Shown: in pieces, positions 13,020 to 25,510 of the stretch
Numbering within the stretch: the stretch's first letter is position 1
Layout: every line of letters starts with the position of its first letter
Translations under genes and position numbers: made by a program
Notes under the pieces: generated by a model
Seen by the model: the letters and a program-made list of their open reading frames with translations, nothing else
Database searches by the model: none
What the model was told of the DNA's origin: nothing
Source: Neocallimastix lanati (nom. inval.)
Lineage: Eukaryota; Neocallimastigomycota; Neocallimastigomycetes; Neocallimastigales; Neocallimastigaceae
Reading direction: 5' to 3'
Length of the DNA stretch: 64,000 nt
NCBI GenBank assembly: GCA_016946835.1
Contig: JACVTC010000080.1
Span: 521,001-585,000 of the forward strand

Positions 13020-13543
13020 TTTCTATCTTCTATTTTATTTAAAATTTATTTTATCAATTTTTATATAAAACAAATAAATAAAAAATATATACATATATTT
13101 TTAAATACGCATTAATTAATATAGTAATAAATAAATAAAAATATTTATTAATAAGAGTTAATAAGAAAACAGTATTTATTACTTGTTAAATATTTTTTTT
13201 TGTTACAAAAGAAAATGAAATATATAATATAAAAAACATTTAAAATACCAAAAACTATTAATACATGTATATACAAATACATTGTTTTTAAAATTATTGT
13301 ATTTATATTTTTTAATAGTAATTATGCTTATTTCTTTTTATATAGTTACCTATATTGTAAAAATAAAACATAATTTAAATTGTAAGTTCAATTATGAATT
13401 ATTTTATTTTATTATGTTTATACATAATAATTTTTTTTCTTTTATTTTCCTTAAATTATTATTATTATTATTTTTTTTTTTTTTTTAATAAAAAAAAAAA
13501 AAATTATTAAAACTGTTAATTTTTTGTTTATGAATAAAATATA

Positions 13544-13577
<34 letters not shown>

Positions 13578-14290
13578 TTCCTTTACTGTAATAGTTTCAT
13601 ATATTTTTCATCAATTTAGTCATATTAATATTATTATTAAACTATTATAAATCTATTATTAATATCACTAAATTAATAAAAATAAGATTTTTAGTTATTT
13701 GATAAGGTTTAAGCACTGCTTTTTTTTTTTTTTTTTTTCTATGAAAATATTTTTTTATTTAATATTTGGAATATTTGTAATACAAAAATTTTTGTATTAT
13801 TAAAATTAAAAAATATTAACATAAAAGATGTAATTATTAAAAACAAATATATTTAAACAAAATTTAATTATTTATATTTATATATATATATATAAAATAA
13901 AATTTTTAATTTATTTAATTAAAATCAGTAAAATAAAATACTTTTTCATATAATTATTTATTTATTCATTCATTATACTTTAAAATCGTAAAAAAGTATA
14001 TTTTTAAATATAAATAAATATTCATTTAATATAAATTTAAATAGACATAAAATTTAACAAAACAGACAATAACTGGACATTTATGTTTTATTTATTTATA
14101 AATAAAATAATAAAAAGAACATTCATATAAGTAATGATATTTACATTATTACTATTAACAATGATGATGTATTAGGAATAATAAGCAAGGTCTTTTTTCT
14201 ACATACTTTATTTTAATTATTACCAAATTTTGTTTAATGTTTAAATCTGAATTTTTTCAAATTGATAATTAAATATTTTTTATTTACTTT

Positions 14291-14324
<34 letters not shown>

Positions 14325-14689
14325 TAGTCCGTGAATTATATATATAATATATATAATTAAATAAATAAAAAAAAAAAAAAAAAAAATTATATAAAATGTA
14401 AACCAAATACAAGTTAATTATAATAAAACAATCATGAAAAAAAAAAATTATAATCATAAAATGATAATTAAGTATTTAATTAAAAACAAAATTTTATTTA
14501 ATTTTCTTTCCTTTTCTTTTTTTTTTTTTTTTTTCTTTTTTTTTTTTTTTCTTTTATTTAATTTACATTTATTTAATAAAAGTATAAATAATATAAATAA
14601 TATATATTGATATAAAATAAAATTATTATTATTAATTATAATATTATTATAAATATTTATATAAGAAGAATATTCAGAATAATTAGGGA
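13020..14689. other. AT-rich intergenic region
   Basis: Upstream of the LRR gene. Poly-A/T tracts (e.g. near 14300-14324, 14516-14550) and TA repeats; no gene supported. The frame 13282-13488 (+) is low-complexity. Confidence 0.7.
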
Positions 14690-15096
14690 ATATTAATTTA
14701 AAGATATTTTTATTACCTTCTAAATAATGTCTTAAAATTTTTCTTGAAAGTATTTCTTTTTTATTTTTTGAAAATGCATTGAATTTAAAGTCATTATTTT
14801 ATGAAAAATTATATAAAGGATAATTATTTATAATTGATGCTTTTTCATTTTTTACTTTAGTATATACAAATCCTATAATAACTGGGGAATTGTTTTTTAT
14901 TAGTAATTTTCAATTGTAAATGAATATTATTTTCTTCATTTTTTAATTTTAAAATTTTGAAAAATTATACATATATTTTAATGGTTATATAATATAAACT
15001 ATAAATACGTATATATTCATATATAAATATATATATATATATATTCTGATTTTTTTTTTTAATTTTAAATATTTTTAGAAAAACGGAGACAATTAT

Positions 15097-15134
<38 letters not shown>

Positions 15135-15300
15135 TTATTTTCTTAAATTATATTAAAAATGGATAATATAGCGAAAAATATCCATATCCATATAAATAAG
15201 CTTCATAATTATCATTATATTCTTGAATAAAATTTTTTAGCAATTCTTTAATTTTATCAATATAAATTTTATTTGATATATCTGTTTTTTAAAATTAGGA
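14690..15300 (-). pseudogene. Decayed coding relic, unknown, next to the polymerase relic
   Basis: On the minus strand, coding-like text appears in pieces interrupted by stops and frameshifts: around 14910-14660 (SPVIIGFVYTKVKNEKASII, then ILRHYLEGNKNIFKLIFPNY) and around 15290-15170 (KIYIDKIKELLKNFIQEYND). Amino-acid composition is that of a normal protein rather than of translated AT-rich DNA. It could be the 3' continuation of the polymerase relic or a separate gene; no family is recognised. Confidence 0.35.
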
Positions 15301-15549
15301 TATATGTATTTTTAATTATAAAAGTCATATATAACATAGGGATATTTAATAGGTTAATAATTCTTTTTTCAACTATATTATGAACATTACCATGGAATAT
15401 TTGTATATTTAAAATTTTAAAAAATTCTGATATATAAGTATTATTGAAGATATTTAAAGTATTTAATAAATGACACTTTACTATATCAAATATAAATACT
15501 GTTAATATTATTTTTAAGTAAAAATTATAACATTAGTATCATGTGCTAC

Positions 15550-16340
15550 TAAAGCATTATTCATTATCACCAATTCTTAATCCGCCATTAAGAGATTTTC
15601 CTTCAATAGGTTATTTATTAATAGAATTAAAATTTCCAATAATACAATAAAACTTTTTTTTTTTTGAACTTGATGTTGCAAGGCAGTGTAGTAGCAAACT
15701 CCAATAAAGGCATTTCCAATAAAATTACGGATGATTAGATTGACCATCTCTTCTAAAATTCGAATATCATTTCAATGAATTATGATTTAAATGAGCTTAA
15801 ATCTTCACTTTCTATGGATGAATCAAAAAAAAGTTCCATATTTTTGTGGATCCATAATCATACATATACCGATATACATTTCAATTAAATGACCTACAGT
15901 CATTCTAGAAGGAAAAACAAATCATATGGATTTACAAGTATATCAGGAATAACTTCATATTTTGTTATTAGTATCATTTATTCAAGTAATATTGAACCAA
16001 TCACTCTCTTTTGAGCATATCGGATTACAAATTTATCACCTTGTTATAGTTGATATGAATGTCGAACTTCTACACGACAATAGCATACATCATATTTGGT
16101 ATATCTTGTACAATGATCCACAATCATAGGCCATATGAAAATATTCTCTACAGTATCATTATTTGATAAATAAGAAAGACGTCTTCAAAAATCATTATTA
16201 TTCAAAGCTAAATTTTCATCAAATTTAATATTCTTTGAAATCCATTCTCCCATTCTTTATTACCAATATCATCATCTTTTTTATCTTTTATTAATATATT
16301 ATTAAGTATTTCATTATACTCGCATAAGAAAAGTTCTAAA
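15550..16340 (-). pseudogene. Relic of a DNA-directed RNA polymerase second-largest subunit (RPB2-like)
   Basis: Reading the minus strand from 16340 downward, hallmarks of the Rpb2/beta family appear in the right order but in shifting frames with stops: GDKF near 16040 followed by a degraded QKG-type segment; the PDILVNP motif near 15950; MTVGHLIE near 15903; a GVCYY motif near 15700; and EGKS..GGLRIGDNE near 15608. These correspond to the hybrid-binding and C-terminal parts of the subunit. At least three frameshifts and several stops show that it is dead. It could derive from a duplicated nuclear gene or from an endogenised large DNA virus; the fragment cannot decide. No introns are evident within it. 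Confidence 0.7.
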
Positions 16341-16364
16341 ATTTTTCATCAATAGAAAAATCTG

Positions 16365-16919
16365 GACCTACTAACACAGATAATCTAAAATATTTTACAA
16401 AGCCTACATTTTTTGATTTAGGAGTTTCAAATGAACAAAAATAGCAATACGAAGAAATAAAGTATGAGTTAATTGTTCATGAATTATTTTATAGAAAACC
16501 TGAAGATGTTAAAGAAATTAATAGACTAACTGAACATAATAAATTACTCAAAAACAGTAGTATAAAAAATCTTGAAACTCATGATGAAACCGAGAATAGA
16601 TTTAAAAAAGTATCCATACAACAATTATAATATTGAATATGACCCTCATTATGGAATAAAGATCCTATCGGTGGTGATCTATGAAAATTTTCCAAAAGAT
16701 ATAAATATTATTATTCTGGATGCTTTTCCTGAAGAAACATTACATTCTATTATAGCTCGTCCTCTCGTAAGCCAAGATGAAATATTATCCATGGTGAATA
16801 GAATGATAGATAATTACTTTACACCAGACTATTTACATTATAAGGTTATAAGGAGAAACTATCAGACAATTTGTCATATGATGATAAAACTACTAAATTC
16901 AATACCTATTTGGCTATGA
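16365..16919 (+). pseudogene. Coding relic divergent from the polymerase relic
   Basis: The plus strand reads as protein from about 16365 (SGPTNTDNLKYFTKPTFFDL), has an in-frame TAG near 16442, continues (KYELIVHELFYRKPEDVKEI), then shifts frame near 16600 into an open stretch ending at 16919 (ILDAFPEETLHSIIARPLVS ...). A long A tract follows. One stop and one frameshift argue for a recently decayed gene of at least 185 codons. The family is not recognised. Its head lies about 25 bp from the start of the polymerase relic, so the two may have entered together. Confidence 0.5.
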
Positions 16920-16927
16920 CAAGATCA

Positions 16928-16973
<46 letters not shown>

Positions 16974-17175
16974 TAATTGAATATAAAATCTAAAGAATTT
17001 TATGCTTATTATTTTTTCATTTTATTACAATAAATAAATTTTCTACTGTAAAGTCAATATAAATTAAATTTCCTATAATTAACTTATTATTAGTATTATT
17101 ATTATTAGTATTATTATTATATTATTATTATTATCATTATTATTATTATCATTATTATTATTAGTATTATTATTA

Positions 17176-17223
<48 letters not shown>

Positions 17224-17286
17224 ATATGTATACAAATATTTAAAATACTATTATAATTATAATTATTATATAATTTTTATTTTATT
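16920..17286. other. Intergenic: A tract and TTA/TTATTAG microsatellites
   Basis: A 40-bp A tract (about 16928-16967) and ATT/AGT trinucleotide runs (17085-17222); no gene. Confidence 0.75.
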
Positions 17287-17295
17287 CACATTTTT

Positions 17296-17646
17296 GGGTG
17301 TGGTGCATTTCGCCAGATTGCATTTCGCCAATTTTTTTGAAAGCATGTGGCGTATTAAAAAAATGTGGCATTTCGCCAAATTGAAAATTATTAAATAAAT
17401 AAATAAATCAATAAATAAAATTAAATATTATTAATATCACATAAAAACAATTTTAAAAAAAATATATTTTGAATTAATATTTATTTATTTATTCATTTAT
17501 TTATATCAATACTCTACTTGGCGAAATGCAACCTGGCGAAAAGCAACTTGGGGAAATGAAACTTGGGGAAATGCAACATTTTAATACTACGCCACTTGGC
17601 GAAATGCAACCTGGCGAAATGCAATTTGGGGAAATGCAACTCTCCC
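17296..17646. mobile_element. Fold-back MITE with iterated TTGCATTTCGCC arms and 9-bp target duplication
   Basis: A 351-bp element with termini GGGTGTGGTGCATTTCGCC (left) and, on the other strand at the right end, GGGAGAGTTGCATTTCCCC (15 of 19 match). It is flanked by identical CACATTTTT at 17287-17295 and 17647-17655. Both arms contain several copies of a 14-16 bp motif, TTGCATTTCGCCA or its C variant, in opposite orientation, plus a GTGGCGTA block in each arm, so the strand can fold into a long imperfect hairpin. The middle (about 17385-17505) is host-like AT-rich DNA. The 9-bp duplication and long inverted repeats resemble non-autonomous Mutator-like elements. No transposase gene is present. 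Confidence 0.75.
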
Positions 17647-17655
17647 CACATTTTT

Positions 17656-17882
17656 TACATATATATTAAATATTGTGAATATTAATAATACTAAACATTT
17701 ATTTAATTTTGAAAATAATGAAAAAATAAAGGGTTAGATTCAATATAATAAAAAATAATGTGGCATATTTTATTAAATTTGTGATTATATTTGTATAATA
17801 AACTATTATATTATAACATTTATGGCTTAATAATTTTTATTATTTTTTAATATATAAATATATATTGATTTGTTTTTTCATC

Positions 17883-17918
<36 letters not shown>

Positions 17919-17989
17919 ATATATATATATTTAATGATAAAACAGAAATATAATAAATAATAAAACTCTGAAATAAATAAATTATAAAA
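17656..17989. promoter_or_regulatory. SHQ1 upstream region with A tract
   Basis: 334 bp between the MITE and the SHQ1 start codon. A 32-bp A tract ends about 75 bp before the ATG. No specific promoter motif can be named. Confidence 0.35.
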
Positions 17990-19687
17990 ATGATAACACC
18001 ATCTTTTCAAATTAGTCAAGATGAAAATTTTGTTAATATAATTATAAAATGTCCATATATTAAAGTATTATTAATATATCGTTTTTAAATACTAATAATT
18101 GTTATAAAAATACTAAAATAGTAGTAATAATAATAAAGAAATAATAAATTTAATAAATGTGCTTAATAATAAATTATATTAATTACTGGTTTAATATATT
18201 ATAAATAAAGAATGAATAATTTTTTGATAGATGGTTGATAAATCTAAATATAATAATAATAATAATAAAAAGGAGACATTAAAATTATTAATAATAGTTC
18301 TTACAATTATTAATATATTTATGAATTCTTTGTATTAGGCTCAAAATGTTGAATTTTTTGTTGATGGAACCGAATTTAAATTTTATATTAAACCATATTA
18401 TTTAAGGTAATTACTATTATTATATATTACTATTTTTTTTCTTTTTTTTATTTTTATTTTTATTTTTATTTTTTATATACTTTATTTTATTTTATATTAT
18501 TTTTTAATAATTAAATTTTATAATTGTGTTTTGCAATTAAAATATTATGTATTATTATTTTATGAAAATAGACTTAATTTACCTGGAAAAATAGTTGAAG
18601 ATGGTAGGGAAAAAGCAACATATAATATTAAAACATCTGAAGTTACAGTTCGTATACCAAAGGAAACTCCAGGAGAATTTTTCGAAGATTTAAGTTTATT
18701 AACAAATTTAATGGCAAAATCAAAAAAAGATGAAAAAAAGAAAAATCCATTAATTGAAGTATTAAATAGTGAAGGAACTTTAGAAAATCAACCAAGATTA
18801 AGTGAAAATGGTATAGTTAATAAATGAAATAACAAATAAAATAAAATAAAATAAAATAAAATAAAATAATAAATAAATAAAAAGGAAGCATATGCATAAT
18901 ATATATAAAAATTTCAAAAAAAAAAAAAAAAAAAAAAAAAATAATAATAATATTAATAATTATAATAATTTAAATAAATTTAAATTATTATTTATATAAA
19001 TATATACTATTTAAATATTTATAAGATGAAATTGATTGGGATTTACCACAAGAATTACCAAAATCAGAGGTATTTTATATAAAATTGTTTTATTATAGAT
19101 ATATAAATTATTATATTAATACCTTCTTTTTCTTTTCTTTTATAATTATTTAATTGTATTAATATTAAAACTCTTTATAAATATTAATATTTATTTATTT
19201 ATTTTTATATTTTATAACTAAATATTATAATTTATATTAATAATGATAATAACAAAGAACACTGATTTATTAATTAATTCACACTATGGTTTCGATAATA
19301 AATACTCAAACCTTGGTCGTCAATTACAAGAAATTGGATCTGATGTAGTTAATAGAGAATTTGCGGAAGTATTAGATACCTCTACTCCAGAAAGTAGAAG
19401 AGCATTACGTTTAATACAAGAAGATGAAAAATTTGATGATGATTATTATATGTAATTTTTTTTTTTTAAAAAAGATTTATCATAATTAATAAATACAAAT
19501 ACATTAACTTAAATAATTATTATTATAATTATTAGGGATAATTTTATTAATAATGACGAAATTAAATATTTTTTAAAATATAAACCACAGACATGGATCG
19601 TATTAAAAAAAATTCAGAAAGAAAAAAAAGATGAAATTACACAACTTGAAAATGAAGTTTCAAAAATGAATATAGATATGGATGTTG

Positions 19688-19727
<40 letters not shown>

Positions 19728-21636
19728 AGTAACAGCTAATACGACCATTAATAATAATGTGGATAATAATACTTCAACAACAAAAGAATCAAAAAAAAAT
19801 ATCCAAATTTCAAATGATTTAATTGAATTAGAAAATACTTTAAATAATTATGAAATAGATTATCAGAAATTAGAAAAGAAAAAGGGACCATTAATAATTG
19901 ACCTATCAGAAATAAATAAATCTCAAGACCAAAATGAATCCAAAAATAATAATGAAGAAAAGAAAGATTCAAATCTTTTGAATGATAATGAAAATGATAA
20001 TGAAAATGATAATGAATTATTTAAATCAACATCGACCTTTAATTTAACAAATGCTTCAAAGGATAGTCTTTTCCATAGTCAAGATGATATTAATAATAAA
20101 ATTCAACGTCCACTAATTATTGAATTAGATTCTAATGGTCAAAATATGGATAATTCAGGTATGAAAATAGATACCCAAAAAGTAAAAGAATCAACAAAAG
20201 CTGCCAAAATAGAAAAAGCTAATGTAACTGAAAATAAAGTGCCAAGATTAGATGAAAATGTTGAATGGATAGAAAAAAAATTACCCATAGTTAAATCATT
20301 AGATGGTAATATTCCTATTAATAAAGTAGTTAATGAATTAAAACCATCTGAAAATCAAATGCAAGTAGATGAAGAAAAATTAGATTCTTTCTTTAAATTT
20401 TCAGAAGAAGAAAATCGTATGATGGCAAATCTTCCAAATATTGAGTGTAATTTTTTTTTTTTTTTAATATATATTTAAAATAATTAATAATTTATTAAAA
20501 TACTTTTAAAAAATATATTATTTATTTTATTATTAAAAATAATTAAACAATTAATAAATTGTTAATTATTATTATTATTATTTATTAATAATAGTTAATA
20601 TTGTAAATGAAAAAGCATTATATCTTGGTTTAGTTGATCTTCTTTATGCTTATAGTTATGACTATCGTACTACGGAAGGTGATTCAACTGTAGAATCTCC
20701 ATGGACTATTGTTAATCTTAGTTCTTCTCTTTCATGTTTTGATACTTTTTCAACATTAAAAGACACGCTTATTGCTTGTATCCGTCGATCTCTTTGTTAT
20801 CCATTATATCGAAATTTTGATTTATCAATGAAATGTATAATGGATGTTTATGTTCTTTTTAAATTAGGTAAAATTGCAATTCTTAAAGCTTTACTTCATA
20901 TGAAGAAATTATTTGAAAGTCAAGAAAGTTATTATATATATAATCGTTGTTGGATTGATGATTATTGTATTTGGGTTCAAAGATGCAGGTAAAAAAAAAT
21001 TTTTTTTTCTCAAAAAAATTAACTTAAATTATATATAAAATTAAGATATAACGATAATATTAATTAAATAATTTTTTTTTTAATTTTTAATTTTTATTTT
21101 TTATTTTTTATTTTTTATTTTTTATTTTTTATTTTTTATTTTTTATTTTTTATTTTTTATTTTTTATTTTTTATTTTTTATTTTTTATTTTTTATTTTTT
21201 ATTTTTTATTTTTTATTTTTTATTTTTTATTTTTTATTTTTTATTTTTTATTTTTTATTTTTTATTTTTTATTTTTTATTTTTTATTTTTTATTTTTTAT
21301 TTTTTATTTTTTATTTTTTATTTTTTATTTTTTATTTTTTATTTTTTATTTTTTATTTTTTATTTTTTATTATTTATTATTTATTTTTTATTTTTTATTA
21401 TTTATTTTTTATTTTTTATTTTTTATTTTTTATTATTTTTTTTTTTATTATTTTTATTATTTTTTTATTTTTTTTTATTTTTTATTTTCTTTATCTTCCT
21501 ATTATAGTAAAAAGAGATTAAAGTCTTTAGCATCTGAATTACATACATTTAAAGTTCCAAAACAAGATATTGGTTTTGATTTAGAAGAATGTGAAATGAT
21601 TGCAAAAGAAATTGATGCTATAGAAGAGGATGAATA

Positions 21637-21637
<1 letters not shown>
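17990..21637 (+). CDS. SHQ1: SHQ1, H/ACA snoRNP assembly factor
   Basis: Predicted 684 aa. Exons: 17990-18064, 18339-18406, 18572-18810, 19026-19069, 19258-19451, 19536-20446, 20595-20988, 21508-21637; all close in frame. The N-terminus (MITPSFQISQDENFVNIII) begins the CS/p23-like domain, followed by AQNVEFFVDGTEFKF and YYLRLNLPGKIVED, a characteristic SHQ1 signature, then PKETPGEFFEDLSLLTNL. Exon 5 has the YGF...D..Y linker. Exon 6 carries a long hydrophilic insert with an Asn run. The C-terminal alpha-helical SHQ1 domain covers the end of exon 6 and exons 7-8 (LYLGLVDLLYAYSYDYRTTE, YPLYRNFDLS, LKALLHMKKLFE). Family role: chaperone holding the pseudouridine synthase Cbf5/dyskerin before H/ACA RNP assembly. 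The gene is convergent with the PP4c gene. Confidence 0.95.
21087..21430. repeat. T6A heptanucleotide minisatellite in SHQ1 intron 7
   Basis: Nearly perfect (TTTTTTA)n array, roughly 45-48 units, with a few interruptions at its right end, filling most of the 519-bp intron 20989-21507. Confidence 0.9.
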
Positions 21638-21668
<31 letters not shown>

Positions 21669-22227
21669 CGTTAAGAGTACAATTATTATTTCTACTTATT
21701 ACTATTTGCTTTAATATATTAATAAATTAATGACTTATTTATTTATTTATTTATTTTATAAAAATAAAAATATTAATTAAATAATGAATAAAATTTTAGT
21801 AAAATTAGTTCAATGTTTAAAAAAAAATGTTAAAAAAAAAAAAATATACACGTGTTGAAATATTAAAATTAATAAAATTCATTTTAATTTTTATACGTTT
21901 ATTCATAAAAGTAATAATAAAAATTTCGTATCGAACAATAATTTTATATTATTCTCATTATAAAAAATTTTTATTAAAATAAAAATAAATAAATAAAAAA
22001 AAAAAAAAAAAAAAAGACAGATACCACTTCGACCATCGCAATAACAACAGTAATATAAATTTTTACATAACTTTTATTATGTATTTTTTTTTTTATTTTT
22101 TTATTTATAATAATTTTTATTTTTTATTTATAATAATAATAATAATTTTTATATATTTTAATTTTTTGATTTAATTTTTTTTTTATCTTTATTATTATAA
22201 TTTTATATTTTATTATATTTAATTTTT

Positions 22228-22269
<42 letters not shown>

Positions 22270-22439
22270 TTTTGCTTTTGTTTTTGATTATTTTGATTTA
22301 AACTTTTTATTGATGAAAAAATATATTTTTTTAAATGTATTGATTTGTGAAGTGTATAAATATAAAAATAAAAATTAAAAAAATAGTATAAAAATATTAT
22401 TATAAAATGTGTATATATATATATATATATATAATTTTT

Positions 22440-22472
<33 letters not shown>

Positions 22473-22520
22473 AAAGAAAGAAAAAGAAAAAGCAAATAGA
22501 TAATAAGTGATATTGAAAAC
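21638..22520. other. Convergent intergenic region between SHQ1 and PP4c
   Basis: Contains an A tract just after the SHQ1 stop (about 21643-21668), a T tract near 22231-22268 and an A tract near 22446-22470. These may serve as 3'-end signals of the two convergent genes. No gene. Confidence 0.6.
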
Positions 22521-22961
22521 TTATAAGAAATAGTCTGGTGCTGGTTTTTTAGCTGGAATACCTCTAGCCTCCTATAAATATATAAATAGTAAAAGTTTTC
22601 ATTAATATTAATATTTCAATGAATTATTTGTTATATATATATATTATTCATACGAATTTTAACCAATAATAATAATAATATGTTATTTATTTTAGAATAT
22701 TGTACCTGAGGTGCAGCTTCAAATATTCTATAATTTCTGTTTAAATGTTCATCTAATTCTAATATAGCCGCAACATTATTACATCGATAACAATAATTTG
22801 GCGCTGACCATACTGTAACTATTGTGTCTTTAAACATTGATTTATATCCCTCCATTACCAGTTGATGTGCCCTTGCAATTAATTCTAAATTATTTGCATG
22901 AATAAACTTTTTTTTTTATTCAAATATACATGAAAATAATTTGATAATTGGAATAATGATG

Positions 22962-23045
<84 letters not shown>

Positions 23046-24317
23046 TAATTAAAAAAAATAATGCATTATATTATTAATAATTTCATATTTTATATTATGT
23101 ATGTATAAATGATTATTTTTTTCCTTCTTATTACATACTGATTCTACTACATCTCCTCCAAATAAATATCCAGCACCTCTAGGACTTAAACCCCATCCTT
23201 CTATTTCATCAGGATCAGACCAAAGCAAATCACACATTGCACCATCATGTGGTACTTCTTGTTTTCTATCTATAGTTCTAATCTATAATAACAATTTAAT
23301 TATTATATCATAAGTTTAATATAATTAATAAAATTAAATTAAATATTATATTCTAACATATAAAATAATATTTTTTATTATATTATTTATTATCATATTA
23401 TATTATATATATTTGTTTTTATTATTTATTGTGATATATATATTTTATTTTATTTACTTGATCAAGGGTATTTATAGATGGAGAAAGACCACCATGAACG
23501 CAAAGAATTCTGTCATCAATAATAGCTGAAAGACTAAGATAATCGAAAATTTCACAACAATAACGCCAAACATTAACAGATGCATATTTACGAAGACATT
23601 CATCATAAAAACCATAAACTTGAGTGATTTGACGGCTTTCATGATTACCACGAATTAAAGTAATACGATCTGGATATCTTACTTTAAGTGCTAATAATAA
23701 TAAGAAAGTTTCAACACTGTAGAAACCACGGTCAACAAAATCACCTTTAATAATAAAATATATACATTTTTATTTTATTTTATTTTTTATTTTATTTTTT
23801 AAATTAATATATATATATATATTATTTTAATTTAATGTTACTATATTAATATAATAGTATAGAAATAGCATTATATTATTCTTACCCATAAATAGATAAT
23901 TTGTCTCTGGACATTCACCTCCAACTTTAAATAATTCTTTTAAATCATAAAATTGACCGTGAATATCACCACAAATCTTTAATATCATATTATTTATTTT
24001 TTAAATAAATAAATTAATAAATTAATATATATGCATTATGTTAATATGTTTAGTTTTATTATTATGTTTTCTAAAAAAAATGATTGCATACAGTTACTGG
24101 TGCATCAACACGTTGAACATTACTTTCTTCGACTAAAATTTCACGAGCTTTGTTACACAAATCTTTTACTTCACTTTCTTTAATTACTTCACAACGCCTG
24201 AGTTGTTCAATTTGTCTTTACACATATATATTGATATTTAAATTTTATATAAATTATTTATTATTATTCACATTAAATTGTTATATCAAGTTCATACCTA
24301 TCTAAATCGCTTCCCAT
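22521..24317 (-). CDS. PPP4C: Serine/threonine protein phosphatase 4 catalytic subunit
   Basis: Predicted 305 aa (family about 305-307). Exons (minus): 24317-24298, 24215-24092, 23976-23886, 23744-23458, 23282-23139, 22906-22706, 22571-22521. The start [16 protein letters not shown] is typical of PP4c/PP2A. Catalytic PPP motifs are all present: GDIHGQ, GDFVDRG (split by intron 3), GNHE, and the later HGGLSP and SAPNYCYR. The C-terminus [16 protein letters not shown] matches the PP4-type RGIP-KKP-DYFL tail rather than the PP2A RRTPDYFL tail, which is why it is called PP4. The DYFL end is the known site of carboxymethylation. PP4 acts in DNA-damage signalling and centrosome or microtubule functions in other eukaryotes. 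The first coding exon is only 20 nt. Confidence 0.95.
22963..23043. repeat. AAT microsatellite in PP4c intron
   Basis: About 27 AAT/ATA triplets in the intron between exons 22906-22706 and 23282-23139. Confidence 0.9.
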
Positions 24318-24473
24318 GATTTTTTCTATAATTTTTTAAAAAGAAAAATAAATAAAAAATAAATAAATAATTATATATACATATAAAATTTCGTTAATAT
24401 TATCTAAAATCTATATTATATTTATTGTAATATACAATATAACATTTTTGAAATATATTTTTATAAGAAAGTT

Positions 24474-24535
<62 letters not shown>

Positions 24536-25469
24536 CAAATTGTAATACATTTTAATATTTTCATTAGATGTACATAAATATTTAAACTTTTATATTTTAA
24601 ATAAATGTCGGAATAATCTTATTAATTTTCCATTATTTTAATTTTTCAATTTTCTAAATTTTATATTTTTCTTTTTATTATATATATACACATCACTTTA
24701 ATCATTCCTATTAAAGATTAAATTTCTTTAACAAAATTAGTAATAAAAATTAGCTAAAACTTATTTCTTGATGTAATACTTTTATAATATTCCAATGAAT
24801 TCTATATATATTTTAAAAGAAAACATTTTTTTTTTTTTCGGTTTATTTGTTATTATTAATTATACTATTATTTTTTTTTATTCTTTTTTTTTTTTTTTTT
24901 TTTTTTTAATAAAAAAGTATTATTGTTTTGTTTTGTTATTTTATTAATAATTTTAATTTTATTTAATTCTATCTTTAATTAAAACTAATTTGAAATTTTA
25001 ATTTGGAAAAGAGTAATAAAAATGTATATATATATTTTATTATTTCATAAATTTCATCTGTTAATACTGATTGAATAATTCTTTAGTATTATATCAACTT
25101 TGCAGAGAAATACTATTAAAAAAATTTTTTTTTGTTATCTTCTCCTAATGATTACAATTTACTTCTTATGATTATTAGCTTCTTGTAACTCCTCTTGTAT
25201 ATTATTAGTTATGCTCCATTTGTTTTCTTTTATTTGGTAAAAATACAATTTTTTTTATTATATAATTTTTATTTATTATATTCGTTGTATTATTGATTTT
25301 TTTTCTTTTTCCTTTTTAATTTCTTTATTATTATTATTGTTATTATTAAAAAAAAAGTTTTTTTACATATTTAAATATTTATTTATATACCTAAATTATT
25401 TATTAAATATATACATTAAACTAAAGAATTAATGAAATAATAATAATAAAAAATGATTTTAAATCGTTC

Positions 25470-25510
<41 letters not shown>

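Noticed and set aside
13282-13488. 68-aa plus-strand frame
   Set aside because: Low-complexity Phe/Leu/Tyr translation of AT-rich DNA.
16572-16919. Intact 115-aa gene
   Set aside because: The coding signal starts upstream in another frame with a stop, so the open frame is the tail of a broken gene.
21087-21430. CRISPR-like or telomeric array
   Set aside because: Seven-bp A/T units without spacers inside a eukaryotic intron; a minisatellite, and not the TTAGGG-type telomere repeat.
22521-24317. PP2A catalytic subunit
   Set aside because: The C-terminal [14 protein letters not shown] is of the PP4 type; PP2A ends in a RRTPDYFL-type tail.
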